Origin: CAZMGG01 sp964565715
GTDB taxonomy: Bacteria; Planctomycetota; UBA1135; UBA2386
Assembly: GCA_964565715.1 (NCBI GenBank)
Contig: CAZMGG010000064.1
Location: forward strand, 1 to 31,072
Reading direction: 5' to 3'
Length of the DNA stretch: 31,072 nt
This document shows, piece by piece, positions 15,770-22,501 of the stretch. Below the pieces are notes generated by a model, which did not search any database, was not told where the DNA came from, and saw only the letters and a program-made list of their open reading frames with translations. Position 1 is the first letter of the stretch. The number at the start of each line of letters is the position of its first letter. The translations under genes were made by a program, and so were the position numbers.

Positions 15770-17334
15770 CCCGGCTGCTGCTGCTGATCGCCATGGTGGC
15801 GCTCTCCAGCCTGCCCAGGCTGACTGGGCAGGCTCCATGGGTACCGTTTGCGAGCCAGCAACCTTCTCTCATCCATCCGTGGACCGCTCCGATCATGAGC
15901 GGTCGACAGATCGTGCTCGGCGATGTGACGGGCAATGGATTCCCGGACATCCTGATCTACGGCGGGCAGGGTGCCACCATTGATGTGGTTCGCAACCTCG
16001 GCCCCCGGGGGTATGCGCCCGAGCTGACGCTTCCGGCGTACTCGGCGCCCGCAGCCAACACAGCCAAGGTCCTGTGCGCCGATGTGGATCTGGACGGGGA
16101 CCTCGACCTCCTCGTCCTTCATGGTTCCTCTGGAGCCGGCTGGAACGACCCTGCGTTCCGCAACGTCATGCTGATCAACGACGGCGTCGGCAACTTCTCA
16201 GATCAGACCGCGCAACGCTGGCCCACGGGGCTCTACAGCACGATGGATGGACTCGTGCTCGACGTCAACGGCGACGGGTTGCCCGACATCGTCGAGTGCA
16301 ACATGGCTCAGCACCGACTCTTCCTGGGCCAGCCTGGGGGGATTTTCCTGGATTCCACCGCGAGCCACATCCCGGGGGGATTGCCCCAGTATGGCTGGGG
16401 TGTCGCGGCTGGCGATGTCGATGGCAATGGAAGCCCCGACCTGGTGTTTGCTTGCGGGCAAGGCCTGGCGGTGGGCAGCGACGTCTTGCTCCTCAACGAT
16501 GGTACGGGAAGGTTCCAGAACATGTCGTTCCGCCTTCCTAACAGGATCAACGATATCGGCGTAGCAATGGGCGATGTTGACGGCGATGGAGATGTTGACA
16601 TCGTCTTCGGCATCACCTTCTCAGCGTATGCCAACGGCAGTCGCAACCTCGGGCTGCTGCGGAACAATGGGCAAGGCTTCTTTGTGGATGACCCAACAGG
16701 TTTCCCACCACGCCTCGTCGGCCTTGACAACAACTATCATGCTGCCCTGCTCGACATCGACGGCGATGGCGACATGGACGCCGTGTTTCGATCAAACCAG
16801 GTGCGTACTCTCTTCTTCAACGACGGCGCAGGTCGCTTCAACGAGGATTGGCCCGCATTGTCCGCTCCAGCTTGCTTCGGTCAGCCGACCATCAGCTCCG
16901 CGGACATGGACCGCGATGGCGACCTCGACCTGGTCGCCATCAGCGTCCAGTGCACCCAGCGCCTGTTCGTCCTCCACTCCTTGCGCCGACACCTGATCGC
17001 CGCGCCGGCGCCGCGGCGCAGCCAGGCCCTCCGGATCGGTGACGACCTCGTCATCGATCTGCACGGCGAAACACCTGGGGCCACAGTCCTTGGCCTGGCG
17101 CTCGCCGGACGGTTCCAGCCAATGCCGCCGTTCGGCACCCTGCAGCTCGACCTCGGAACGCTCGCCGTGCTGGGCCCCATCACGCTCGATGCCAGCGGCC
17201 ACGCCGGGCTCACCTTGCCCGTCCCCAGACGGAACACATTGATCGGCATCGACCTCCACCTGCAGGCTCTCACCATCGGCCAGAACGGCGCGCCGAGGCT
17301 GACCAATGCCATCCACCACCGGATCCACCGCTGA
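15766..17334 (+). CDS. Secreted FG-GAP/VCBS repeat protein (7 calcium loops)
   Basis: A 522-residue exported protein. The signal peptide is MTRLLLLIAMVALSSLPRLTG and GGGAG precedes ATG 15766. The body is an FG-GAP beta-propeller-like array with Asp-rich calcium loops, seen as DVTGNGFPD, DVDLDGDLD, DVNGDGLPD, DVDGNGSPD, DVDGDGDVD, DIDGDGDMD and DMDRDGDLD. The last 110 residues lack loops and resemble the C-terminal module of the protein at 22502 (LTLPVP, DLHLQALTI, LTNA). Extracellular adhesion or scaffold roles are typical of such proteins; the ligand is unknown. Codon use is a little less GC-biased than in the other secreted proteins here. The reading frame runs open far upstream through the previous gene, but that part is a shadow. 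Confidence 0.85.
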   Translation: MTRLLLLIAMVALSSLPRLTGQAPWVPFASQQPSLIHPWTAPIMSGRQIVLGDVTGNGFPDILIYGGQGATIDVVRNLGPRGYAPELTLPAYSAPAANTAKVLCADVDLDGDLDLLVLHGSSGAGWNDPAFRNVMLINDGVGNFSDQTAQRWPTGLYSTMDGLVLDVNGDGLPDIVECNMAQHRLFLGQPGGIFLDSTASHIPGGLPQYGWGVAAGDVDGNGSPDLVFACGQGLAVGSDVLLLNDGTGRFQNMSFRLPNRINDIGVAMGDVDGDGDVDIVFGITFSAYANGSRNLGLLRNNGQGFFVDDPTGFPPRLVGLDNNYHAALLDIDGDGDMDAVFRSNQVRTLFFNDGAGRFNEDWPALSAPACFGQPTISSADMDRDGDLDLVAISVQCTQRLFVLHSLRRHLIAAPAPRRSQALRIGDDLVIDLHGETPGATVLGLALAGRFQPMPPFGTLQLDLGTLAVLGPITLDASGHAGLTLPVPRRNTLIGIDLHLQALTIGQNGAPRLTNAIHHRIHR

Positions 17335-17349
17335 CCGCGGACGGTCCGG

Positions 17350-18144
17350 CTACTCGTGGACCAGCTCGCAGGCCTCGTAGACCGGGCCTTCCATGCAGGT
17401 CTTGCTGTAGGGCCAGCCGTGGAAGCGCGGGCCCTGCACCTTCACCGTGCAGCCGTTGCACACGCCGTACCCGCACGCCATGTAGGTCTCGAGGCTGAGG
17501 AAGCAGCGCAGGGAACGCCGTTCGCACAGCTTCGCCACCGCGTGCATCATCGGATCGGGCCCGCAGCAGAACACCGTCTCGCCGGCCTTCACCTCGCCCG
17601 CCTCGCACATCGCGTCCAGGAGCTGCGTGATCAGCCCGTGGAAGCCGTGGCTGCCGTCGTCGGTGGCCGGGCGCACGTCCGCGAGGCCGGTGAAGTCGCC
17701 GATGCCGGCGAGCGCGGTGCGGTTGCGGCCGCCGAACAAGAGGCGCAGCGGCTCGCCGCCCCGCGCCTTCTGCTGGCGGGCCAGCAGCAGGAACGGGGCC
17801 AGCCCGATGCCGCCGGCGATGCACAGGGGATCGCCCACGTCGGCGGGGAACGGCCGGCCCAGCGGCCCGGTCAGGTGCACCGCCTCGCCGGGGCGCAGCG
17901 CGGCGAGCGCGCGGGTGCCGGGACCGATCGCCTTCAGCAGGAAGGAGCCCCAGCTGCCGTCGTCGGCGCGGTCGTAGAGCGAGAACGGCCGCGGCAGCAG
18001 CACCGGCCAGCGTTCGGCGGTGCGCAGCATGTAGAACTGGCCGGGCAGGGTGGCGGGGATCGGCCCGTCCACCTCCAGGGCGAAGCAGCCGCCGCCGAGG
18101 TCGCGGTGCTTGCGGACGACGTGGGGACGGGTCTGCTGGGCCAT
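17350..18144 (-). CDS. pyrK: Dihydroorotate dehydrogenase electron-transfer subunit PyrK-like
   Basis: A 264-residue FAD and [2Fe-2S] protein that passes electrons from dihydroorotate dehydrogenase PyrD (type 1B) to NAD+ in pyrimidine synthesis. The FAD-binding barrel has RPFSLYD (the RxYS/T-type FAD motif), the NAD domain has GGIGLAPFLLLA and CCGPDPMM, and the iron-sulfur cysteines are Cys224, Cys229, Cys232 and Cys250 (CGYGVCNGC, KTCMEGP). No pyrD is in the window. ATG 18144 has no Shine-Dalgarno, but TTGGTC-N17-TACACT just upstream gives a very short leader. It is transcribed away from the DUF445 gene. Related reductase subunits such as sulfhydrogenase gamma share the fold, but the cysteine spacing favours PyrK. 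Confidence 0.88.
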   Translation of the reverse strand: MAQQTRPHVVRKHRDLGGGCFALEVDGPIPATLPGQFYMLRTAERWPVLLPRPFSLYDRADDGSWGSFLLKAIGPGTRALAALRPGEAVHLTGPLGRPFPADVGDPLCIAGGIGLAPFLLLARQQKARGGEPLRLLFGGRNRTALAGIGDFTGLADVRPATDDGSHGFHGLITQLLDAMCEAGEVKAGETVFCCGPDPMMHAVAKLCERRSLRCFLSLETYMACGYGVCNGCTVKVQGPRFHGWPYSKTCMEGPVYEACELVHE

Positions 18145-18157
18145 GGGTCGGGGCGGC

Positions 18158-18186
18158 AGTGTAGGGGGGCGGGCAGCACGGACCAA
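18158..18186 (-). promoter_or_regulatory. Candidate pyrK promoter
   Basis: Read on the minus strand: TTGGTC (18186-18181), 17 bases, TACACT (18163-18158). Transcription would start near 18151, about 6 bases before ATG 18144, so the transcript would be almost leaderless. Confidence 0.45.
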
Positions 18187-18204
18187 ACGGTTGCGGCGCG
18201 GCCG

Positions 18205-18233
18205 TTGAGCGCGCCCGGCGCGGCCTCCATACT
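18205..18233 (+). promoter_or_regulatory. Candidate promoter of the DUF445 gene
   Basis: TTGAGC (18205-18210) and CATACT (18228-18233) are separated by 17 bases; the ATG begins 10 bases after the -10 element. It is divergent from the pyrK promoter 20 bases away. No Shine-Dalgarno is present. Confidence 0.45.
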
Positions 18234-18243
18234 CCGCGCCCCC

Positions 18244-18852
18244 ATGGCGCCCACCCTCGGTACCTGGCTCACCGTCCCCGCCATCGGCGGGCTGATCGGC
18301 TACCTCACCAACTGGCTGGCCGTGAAGATGATCTTCCGGCCGATCCGGCCGCGGCGGCTCCTGTTCTTCAAGGTGCAGGGCCTGATCGGCCGCCGGCAGA
18401 AGGACCTTGCGCGCAGCATCGGCCGGGTGGTCGGCACCCACCTGGTCGAGCACAAGGACATCGTCCGCGGCCTCAACAAGCTCGACTTCGAGGGCATCCT
18501 GCGCTCGGTGCTGGAGAAGGGCCTCGAGCCCAAGGTCAAGGAACTGCGCGGCCTGCCCCTGATCGGCGGCTTCCTCACCGAGGAGCGGGTGAAGGACATC
18601 CGCGACGGCATCGCCAAGGGGGTGATGCAGAACCGGGAGATGATCCTCGACGAGGTGGAGAAGGGCCTGCAGCAGGGCATGGACGTGCCGCGGCTGGTGG
18701 AGCAGAAGGTCGCCGAGTTCCCGATCGAGCGGATCGAGAAGATGATCCTGGAGGTGGCGAGCCGCGAGCTGCGGGCCATCGAGGTGCTGGGCGGCGTGCT
18801 CGGCGTGGTGATCGGGGTGGGCCAGGTGTTCGTGCTGTGGTGGCTCGGTTAG
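18244..18852 (+). CDS. DUF445 family membrane protein
   Basis: A 202-residue protein of the DUF445 (YheB-like) family. It has an N-terminal membrane segment with the family hallmark GGLIGYLTNWLAVKMIFRP (about 15-33), a long charged helical middle (about 40-175) containing GLIGRRQKDLARSIG, and a second membrane segment at about 182-200 (LGGVLGVVIGVGQVFVLWW). Family members are often about 400 residues, so this is a short form. Function is unknown. Topology would place the helical middle on one side of the membrane with both ends inserted. Confidence 0.85.
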   Translation: MAPTLGTWLTVPAIGGLIGYLTNWLAVKMIFRPIRPRRLLFFKVQGLIGRRQKDLARSIGRVVGTHLVEHKDIVRGLNKLDFEGILRSVLEKGLEPKVKELRGLPLIGGFLTEERVKDIRDGIAKGVMQNREMILDEVEKGLQQGMDVPRLVEQKVAEFPIERIEKMILEVASRELRAIEVLGGVLGVVIGVGQVFVLWWLG

Positions 18853-18862
18853 GCGGCGCCGG

Positions 18863-18891
18863 TTACCAGAGCGGGCCGGCCCTGCTACAAG
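18863..18891 (+). promoter_or_regulatory. Candidate promoter giving a leaderless transcript for the gene at 18899
   Basis: TTACCA (18863-18868) and TACAAG (18886-18891) are separated by 17 bases. Only 7 bases separate the -10 element from ATG 18899, so the A of the ATG would be the expected transcription start. Confidence 0.4.
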
Positions 18892-18898
18892 GGCGCCC

Positions 18899-20209
18899 AT
18901 GAGCCGTCCCCGCCTGCTGGTCCCGTTCCTGCTGCTCGCCGCCGTGCCCGCCCAGCACCAGGGCCCGCCGGCGCCCGGCGCCGCGGCGGCCGCCATTCCG
19001 GCGCCGCAGGACGGCCGCGCCCGCCCCGCCTACCCCGAGCGCGACATCCTGTCGCCGTTCCGGAAGTGCGACGAGATCTACGCGCCGCCGGACGCGGTCT
19101 TCCGCGAGCTGCGCATCATGCGCGACCTCGCCAACCAGAACGCGACGCAGTGCTCGTTCGACGATCGCGGCCGCGAGGTGTGCGCCCTGCCGGCGTGGGC
19201 CGAGGCGCGGCAGCGGCTCGCCGCCCAGTCGCTCGATGCGGGCTGGCTGGCGGAGGTCCTGCGCCGCAGCCGCAACGCCGACGAGCGCGACATCGCCCTC
19301 TACGCGATCTTCTGGTGCGTCGAGCCGGCCCACGTCTTCAACCTGATCAGCCACATCCCCGGCGAGCCGGAGGCGCGGGCGCGCGAGCGGGCCTATCCGC
19401 GCGCCGTGCACTTCGTGCGCGCCCACCTCGGTCGGAAGTGGGGCGACCTGTCGGCCGACGAGAAGGCCGGGGCGGAGCTGCCGGAGATCGGCAGCCCGGC
19501 CGCCAAGGCCGCCGGCATCACCCGCGAGCCGCGCGACAGCGACCACCTGTTCTTCCTCAACCTGCGGCCGTTCTTCCAACTCCTCGACCTGGACTCGGCG
19601 ATGGATCAGGCCCAGGGCCTGTGGTTCCTGAAGGAGTGCTTCCGCCTGCGGCGCGACCTGGCGCTGCTCTGGCTGGAGCCGGCCCTGCCGCGGCTGCGCG
19701 AGCTGGCGGGATCGCCGCAGAAGGCCGTGGTCGAGCAGGTGATCGGCGTCGTGTCGTCGCTCGCGCCGAACGACCTGGCGGCGCCGGCCGCCGCCGCGCC
19801 GCCCGCCGAGATCGTCGCCTGGATCGATCGGGTGGTGCGCGCCGAGTTCCCGCCGATCCGCGTGCCCAGCAGCGGGCTGGCCCTGCTGTTCCCGAGCCCC
19901 GAACGCGACGCCATGGCCAGCAAGGGCCTCGACCTGCTGCGCCGCGACGCGATCGGTGAGGCGGTCAACGGCAAGCGCAAGGACGGCCGCGCCTACCGCG
20001 GCTTCCGCCTGGGTCGCGTGCCGGACGAGTTCCAGCCGCTGCCGCTCAAGACCGGCATGGTGCTGACCGCGATCAACGGCACGGTCGTCAGCACCGGCCA
20101 GGAGGTGCTGGCGGCCGTGCAGCAGGCGCTCACGCCGGGCCGCGGCAGCCTGCTCGTGGAGTACGTGCTGGATGGCGTGGACCACGCCCTCGAAGTGCGC
20201 GTGATGTAG
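18899..20209 (+). CDS. Secreted protein of unknown function with C-terminal PDZ-like domain
   Basis: A 436-residue protein. The signal peptide MSRPRLLVPFLLLAAVPAQ ends in the same PAQ style as other exported proteins here, followed by an Ala/Pro-rich linker (about 20-45). The middle (about 50-340) is largely helical, with LLDLDSAMDQAQGLWFLKE and repeated Arg/Leu helices. The last 60 residues (about 375-436) look like a PDZ domain: LKTGMVLTAINGTVVSTGQE followed by an alternating beta end LLVEYVLDGVDHALEVRVM. No protease triad is visible, so it is not an obvious HtrA-type peptidase. It follows the DUF445 gene by 46 bases but appears to have its own promoter. Confidence 0.75.
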   Translation: MSRPRLLVPFLLLAAVPAQHQGPPAPGAAAAAIPAPQDGRARPAYPERDILSPFRKCDEIYAPPDAVFRELRIMRDLANQNATQCSFDDRGREVCALPAWAEARQRLAAQSLDAGWLAEVLRRSRNADERDIALYAIFWCVEPAHVFNLISHIPGEPEARARERAYPRAVHFVRAHLGRKWGDLSADEKAGAELPEIGSPAAKAAGITREPRDSDHLFFLNLRPFFQLLDLDSAMDQAQGLWFLKECFRLRRDLALLWLEPALPRLRELAGSPQKAVVEQVIGVVSSLAPNDLAAPAAAAPPAEIVAWIDRVVRAEFPPIRVPSSGLALLFPSPERDAMASKGLDLLRRDAIGEAVNGKRKDGRAYRGFRLGRVPDEFQPLPLKTGMVLTAINGTVVSTGQEVLAAVQQALTPGRGSLLVEYVLDGVDHALEVRVM

Positions 20210-20227
20210 GCGCGCACCGCGAGAGCG

Positions 20228-21349
20228 CTACTCCGGCGGCAGCAGCGCCGCCACCCGGGCCGCCAGCGCATCCGCCTCCTGCCGCGTCGGGCCGAGGCAC
20301 GTCACGTGGCCGAGCTTGCGGCCCGCCCGCGGCGCCTTGCCGTAGTCGTGCAGCCGCGCGCCGGGGATCCGCAGCAGCGCCGCCCGGTCCGGCATGCGAC
20401 CGATCAGGTTGAGCATCGTCGCAGCACAGCCGCCCGTCATCGCCGTGTCGCCGAGCGGCAGGCCGGCCACCGCGCGCACGTGGTTCTCGAACTGACTGCA
20501 CACCGAGCCCTCGATGGTCCAGTGCCCCGAGTTGTGCACCCGCGGCGCCATCTCGTTGCCGATCAGTTCGTCGCCGCACAGGAACAGCTCCACCGCCAGC
20601 ACGCCGGTGTAGCCCAGCTCCGCCAGCAGCCGTTCGGCGAACGCGCGCGCCGCCCGGTCGATGGCAGGCGCCAGGTCCGGCGCCGGCGCCCGCGTGCGGC
20701 GCAGGATGCCGCCGCGGTGCTCGTTCTCCACCACCGGCCAGGTGGCGGTGGCGCCGTCGCGGCCGCGCACCGCCAGCACCGACAGCTCGCGCTCGAACGG
20801 CACGAAGGCCTCGACGATCAGGTCGGCCCTGCCGGGCCGCGCCAGCGCCGCGAACACGGCCTCGATCCGTTGCGCCAGGTCCTCGCCCGGCCGCAGCACC
20901 TGCTGGCCCTTGCCGTCGTAGCCGAGCCGGCGCGTCTTCACCACGCACGGCGCGCCCAGTTCCCTCACGGCGGCGCGCAGTTCGTCCAGCGTGTCGGCCG
21001 GCCGGTGCGGCGCCGCCCGCAGGCCCAGCCGTTCGAACAGGGCCTTCTCGGTGAGCCGGTCCTGGCTCACCGCCAGCACGTCGGGGTGCGGCGCCACCGG
21101 CACGTGGCCCTGCAGCCAGGCGGCGGCCCGGGCCGGCACGTTCTCGAATTCGAAGGTCACCACCGCGGCACCGTCCGCCAGCCGCCGCAACGCCGCCTCG
21201 TCGTCGTAGGCCCCCACCACCAGTTCGCCGGCGTGGCCGCCCACCGCATCGGCGCTGGGATCGAGCATCCGGCAACGCAGCCCCAAGGGCAGCGCCGCCA
21301 GCGCCAGCATGCGCGCGAGCTGGCCGCCGCCGAGGATGCCGATCGTCAC
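20228..21349 (-). CDS. purK: N5-carboxyaminoimidazole ribonucleotide synthase PurK
   Basis: ATP-grasp enzyme of purine synthesis that carboxylates aminoimidazole ribonucleotide using ATP and bicarbonate; 373 residues. The N-terminal domain begins with TIGILGGGQLARMLALAA. The ATP-grasp core shows VKTRRLGYDGKGQ, EAFVPFERELSVLAVR and ELFLCGDELIGNEMAPRVHN, then NHVRAVAGLPLGDT and the C-terminal GKAPRAGRKLGHV. Translation starts at GTG 21349, overlapping the purE stop by 4 nt (GTGA on the minus strand). The longer open frame upstream runs through purE out of frame and is not real. Its product goes to PurE encoded just upstream. Confidence 0.95.
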   Translation of the reverse strand: MTIGILGGGQLARMLALAALPLGLRCRMLDPSADAVGGHAGELVVGAYDDEAALRRLADGAAVVTFEFENVPARAAAWLQGHVPVAPHPDVLAVSQDRLTEKALFERLGLRAAPHRPADTLDELRAAVRELGAPCVVKTRRLGYDGKGQQVLRPGEDLAQRIEAVFAALARPGRADLIVEAFVPFERELSVLAVRGRDGATATWPVVENEHRGGILRRTRAPAPDLAPAIDRAARAFAERLLAELGYTGVLAVELFLCGDELIGNEMAPRVHNSGHWTIEGSVCSQFENHVRAVAGLPLGDTAMTGGCAATMLNLIGRMPDRAALLRIPGARLHDYGKAPRAGRKLGHVTCLGPTRQEADALAARVAALLPPE

Positions 21350-21864
21350 TTCGGCTCCGCCCGCGGATCGCGATGCTGCAGCACTTCCGCGGTGATCCGG
21401 GCCCGCCGCTCCGCCAGCGCCTGCTTCACCGCCGGCCGCACGTGGCCGACGATCGCCGCCGCCAGCAGGCCGGCGTTGATGGCGCCGGCGCGGCCGATGG
21501 CCAGGGTGCCCACCGGCACGCCGGCGGGCATCTGCACGATCGACAGCAGCGAGTCCATGCCCTTCAGGGCGGCGCTCTCGATCGGCACGCCCAGCACCGG
21601 CAGGTTGGTCTTGCTGGCCGCCATGCCCGGCAGGTGCGCCGCGCCGCCGGCCCCGGCGACGATCGCCAGCAGGCCGCGCCCTTCGGCGGCGCCGGCGTAC
21701 TCCATCAGCCAGTCCGGCGTGCGGTGCGCGGAGACGACCTGGCACTCGTGGGGCACGCCCAGTTCGGTCAGGGTCTCGCTGGCGTGACGCATGGTCTCCC
21801 AGTCGGAACGGGAGCCCATGATCACTCCCACCAGCGGTTGTTGGTCCTGCATCGGTTCGGTCAT
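21346..21864 (-). CDS. purE: N5-carboxyaminoimidazole ribonucleotide mutase PurE
   Basis: Class I PurE, 172 residues, which converts N5-CAIR to CAIR. Active-site signatures are all present: VGVIMGSRSDWETM near the N-terminus, VVSAHRTPDW (the catalytic SAHR), GAGGAAHLPGMAAS, and VLGVPI followed by SLLSIVQMPAGVPV. The presence of purK identifies it as the bacterial class I mutase. ATG 21864 is chosen, with ATG 21852 a possible alternative. A TTGTCC-N17-CACGAT promoter lies upstream. The two genes form a purE-purK operon transcribed towards the secreted PDZ-like gene. Confidence 0.95.
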   Translation of the reverse strand: MTEPMQDQQPLVGVIMGSRSDWETMRHASETLTELGVPHECQVVSAHRTPDWLMEYAGAAEGRGLLAIVAGAGGAAHLPGMAASKTNLPVLGVPIESAALKGMDSLLSIVQMPAGVPVGTLAIGRAGAINAGLLAAAIVGHVRPAVKQALAERRARITAEVLQHRDPRAEPK

Positions 21865-21882
21865 CCGGTCGCGTCAGCCCGG

Positions 21883-21911
21883 ATCGTGGCGGCCGTGTGG
21901 CGGCGGGACAA
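21883..21911 (-). promoter_or_regulatory. Candidate purEK promoter
   Basis: Read on the minus strand: TTGTCC (21911-21906), 17 bases, CACGAT (21888-21883). The leader to ATG 21864 would be about 12 bases, with no clear Shine-Dalgarno. Confidence 0.35.
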
Positions 21912-22017
21912 GGGTCTGTCGCCGGCGCCCTGCTGCCCCCGTCCGCCGCCGCCTTGCCGACCGCCGCCGCACCGGCGGCGTCGGCGGTCGCCGGGCGCGG
22001 CCCGCTCGCGCCGCCGT

Positions 22018-22073
22018 CAGACGCCGGTCCGTCGCCAACTTGATTGCGCACTAATCTCGGGACGGTCCGCGGA
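22018..22073 (-). repeat. Dispersed repeat core, copy C
   Basis: About 56 bp, similar to copy D 243-244 bp downstream. On the + strand it reads CAGACGCCGGTCCG followed by AACTTGATTGCGCACTAATC and a GTCCGCGG end. The reverse complement contains ATTAGTGCGCAATCAAG, the core of copies A and B. Confidence 0.7.
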
Positions 22074-22261
22074 AGGGTGATCTCCAGCCGGAAGCCGCCC
22101 GTCCGGGGCGGGCGGACGTCGTTGGGCGGCCTCGATCCTTCCACCAGAGCCCAGAAAGGGGGGGCGGGACGGCCTGGAGCGGCGTGGAAGGCGCCCGGAA
22201 CGCGTCACGTGAGCCGCCCGCCCCCATGCGGGCGGCGGGCGCCGCCGGTCTCTGCCGCCTC

Positions 22262-22317
22262 CAGACGCCGGTCCGCCCCAACTTGATTGCGCACGAATCT
22301 CGGGCGTGTCCGCGGAC
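22262..22317 (-). repeat. Dispersed repeat core, copy D
   Basis: Second copy next to purE with the same CAGACGCCGGTCCG / AACTTGATTGCGCAC / GTCCGCGG arrangement. The core differs by one base (CGAAT for CTAAT). Confidence 0.7.
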
Positions 22318-22416
22318 CCACCTGAACGGGTGGATGCGACGGGCTGCCCCGCACGCCGCGTCGGGGCGCCGATGGCAATGGCGGAACTCCGACACCTGCA
22401 ATGCGGCCGGCGGCGG

Positions 22417-22444
22417 TTGCCGCGCCGCGGCCGCCGGCTACTCT
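22417..22444 (+). promoter_or_regulatory. Candidate promoter of the FG-GAP gene at 22502
   Basis: TTGCCG (22417-22422), a 16-base spacer, and TACTCT (22439-22444). The leader would be about 50 bases and contains GGAGGA at 22491-22496, a good Shine-Dalgarno for ATG 22502. Confidence 0.35.
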
Positions 22445-22501
22445 CCTGCCTCGTCGCGCCCCTCGCCCCCGCGGGCCCGCACTGCACACCGGAGGAAACC
22501 G

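Larger units (their letters stand above)
21865..22501. other. 637-bp divergent intergenic region with repeat copies C and D and GC hairpins
   Basis: This lies between purE (minus strand) and the 22502 gene (plus strand). I see no gene. It contains promoter candidates for both genes, two copies of the dispersed repeat core (22018-22073, 22262-22317) and GC-rich hairpins, notably CCGCCCG-cccccatg-CGGGCGG near 22217-22238. Open frames through it are Arg/Pro-rich artefacts. Confidence 0.7.
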
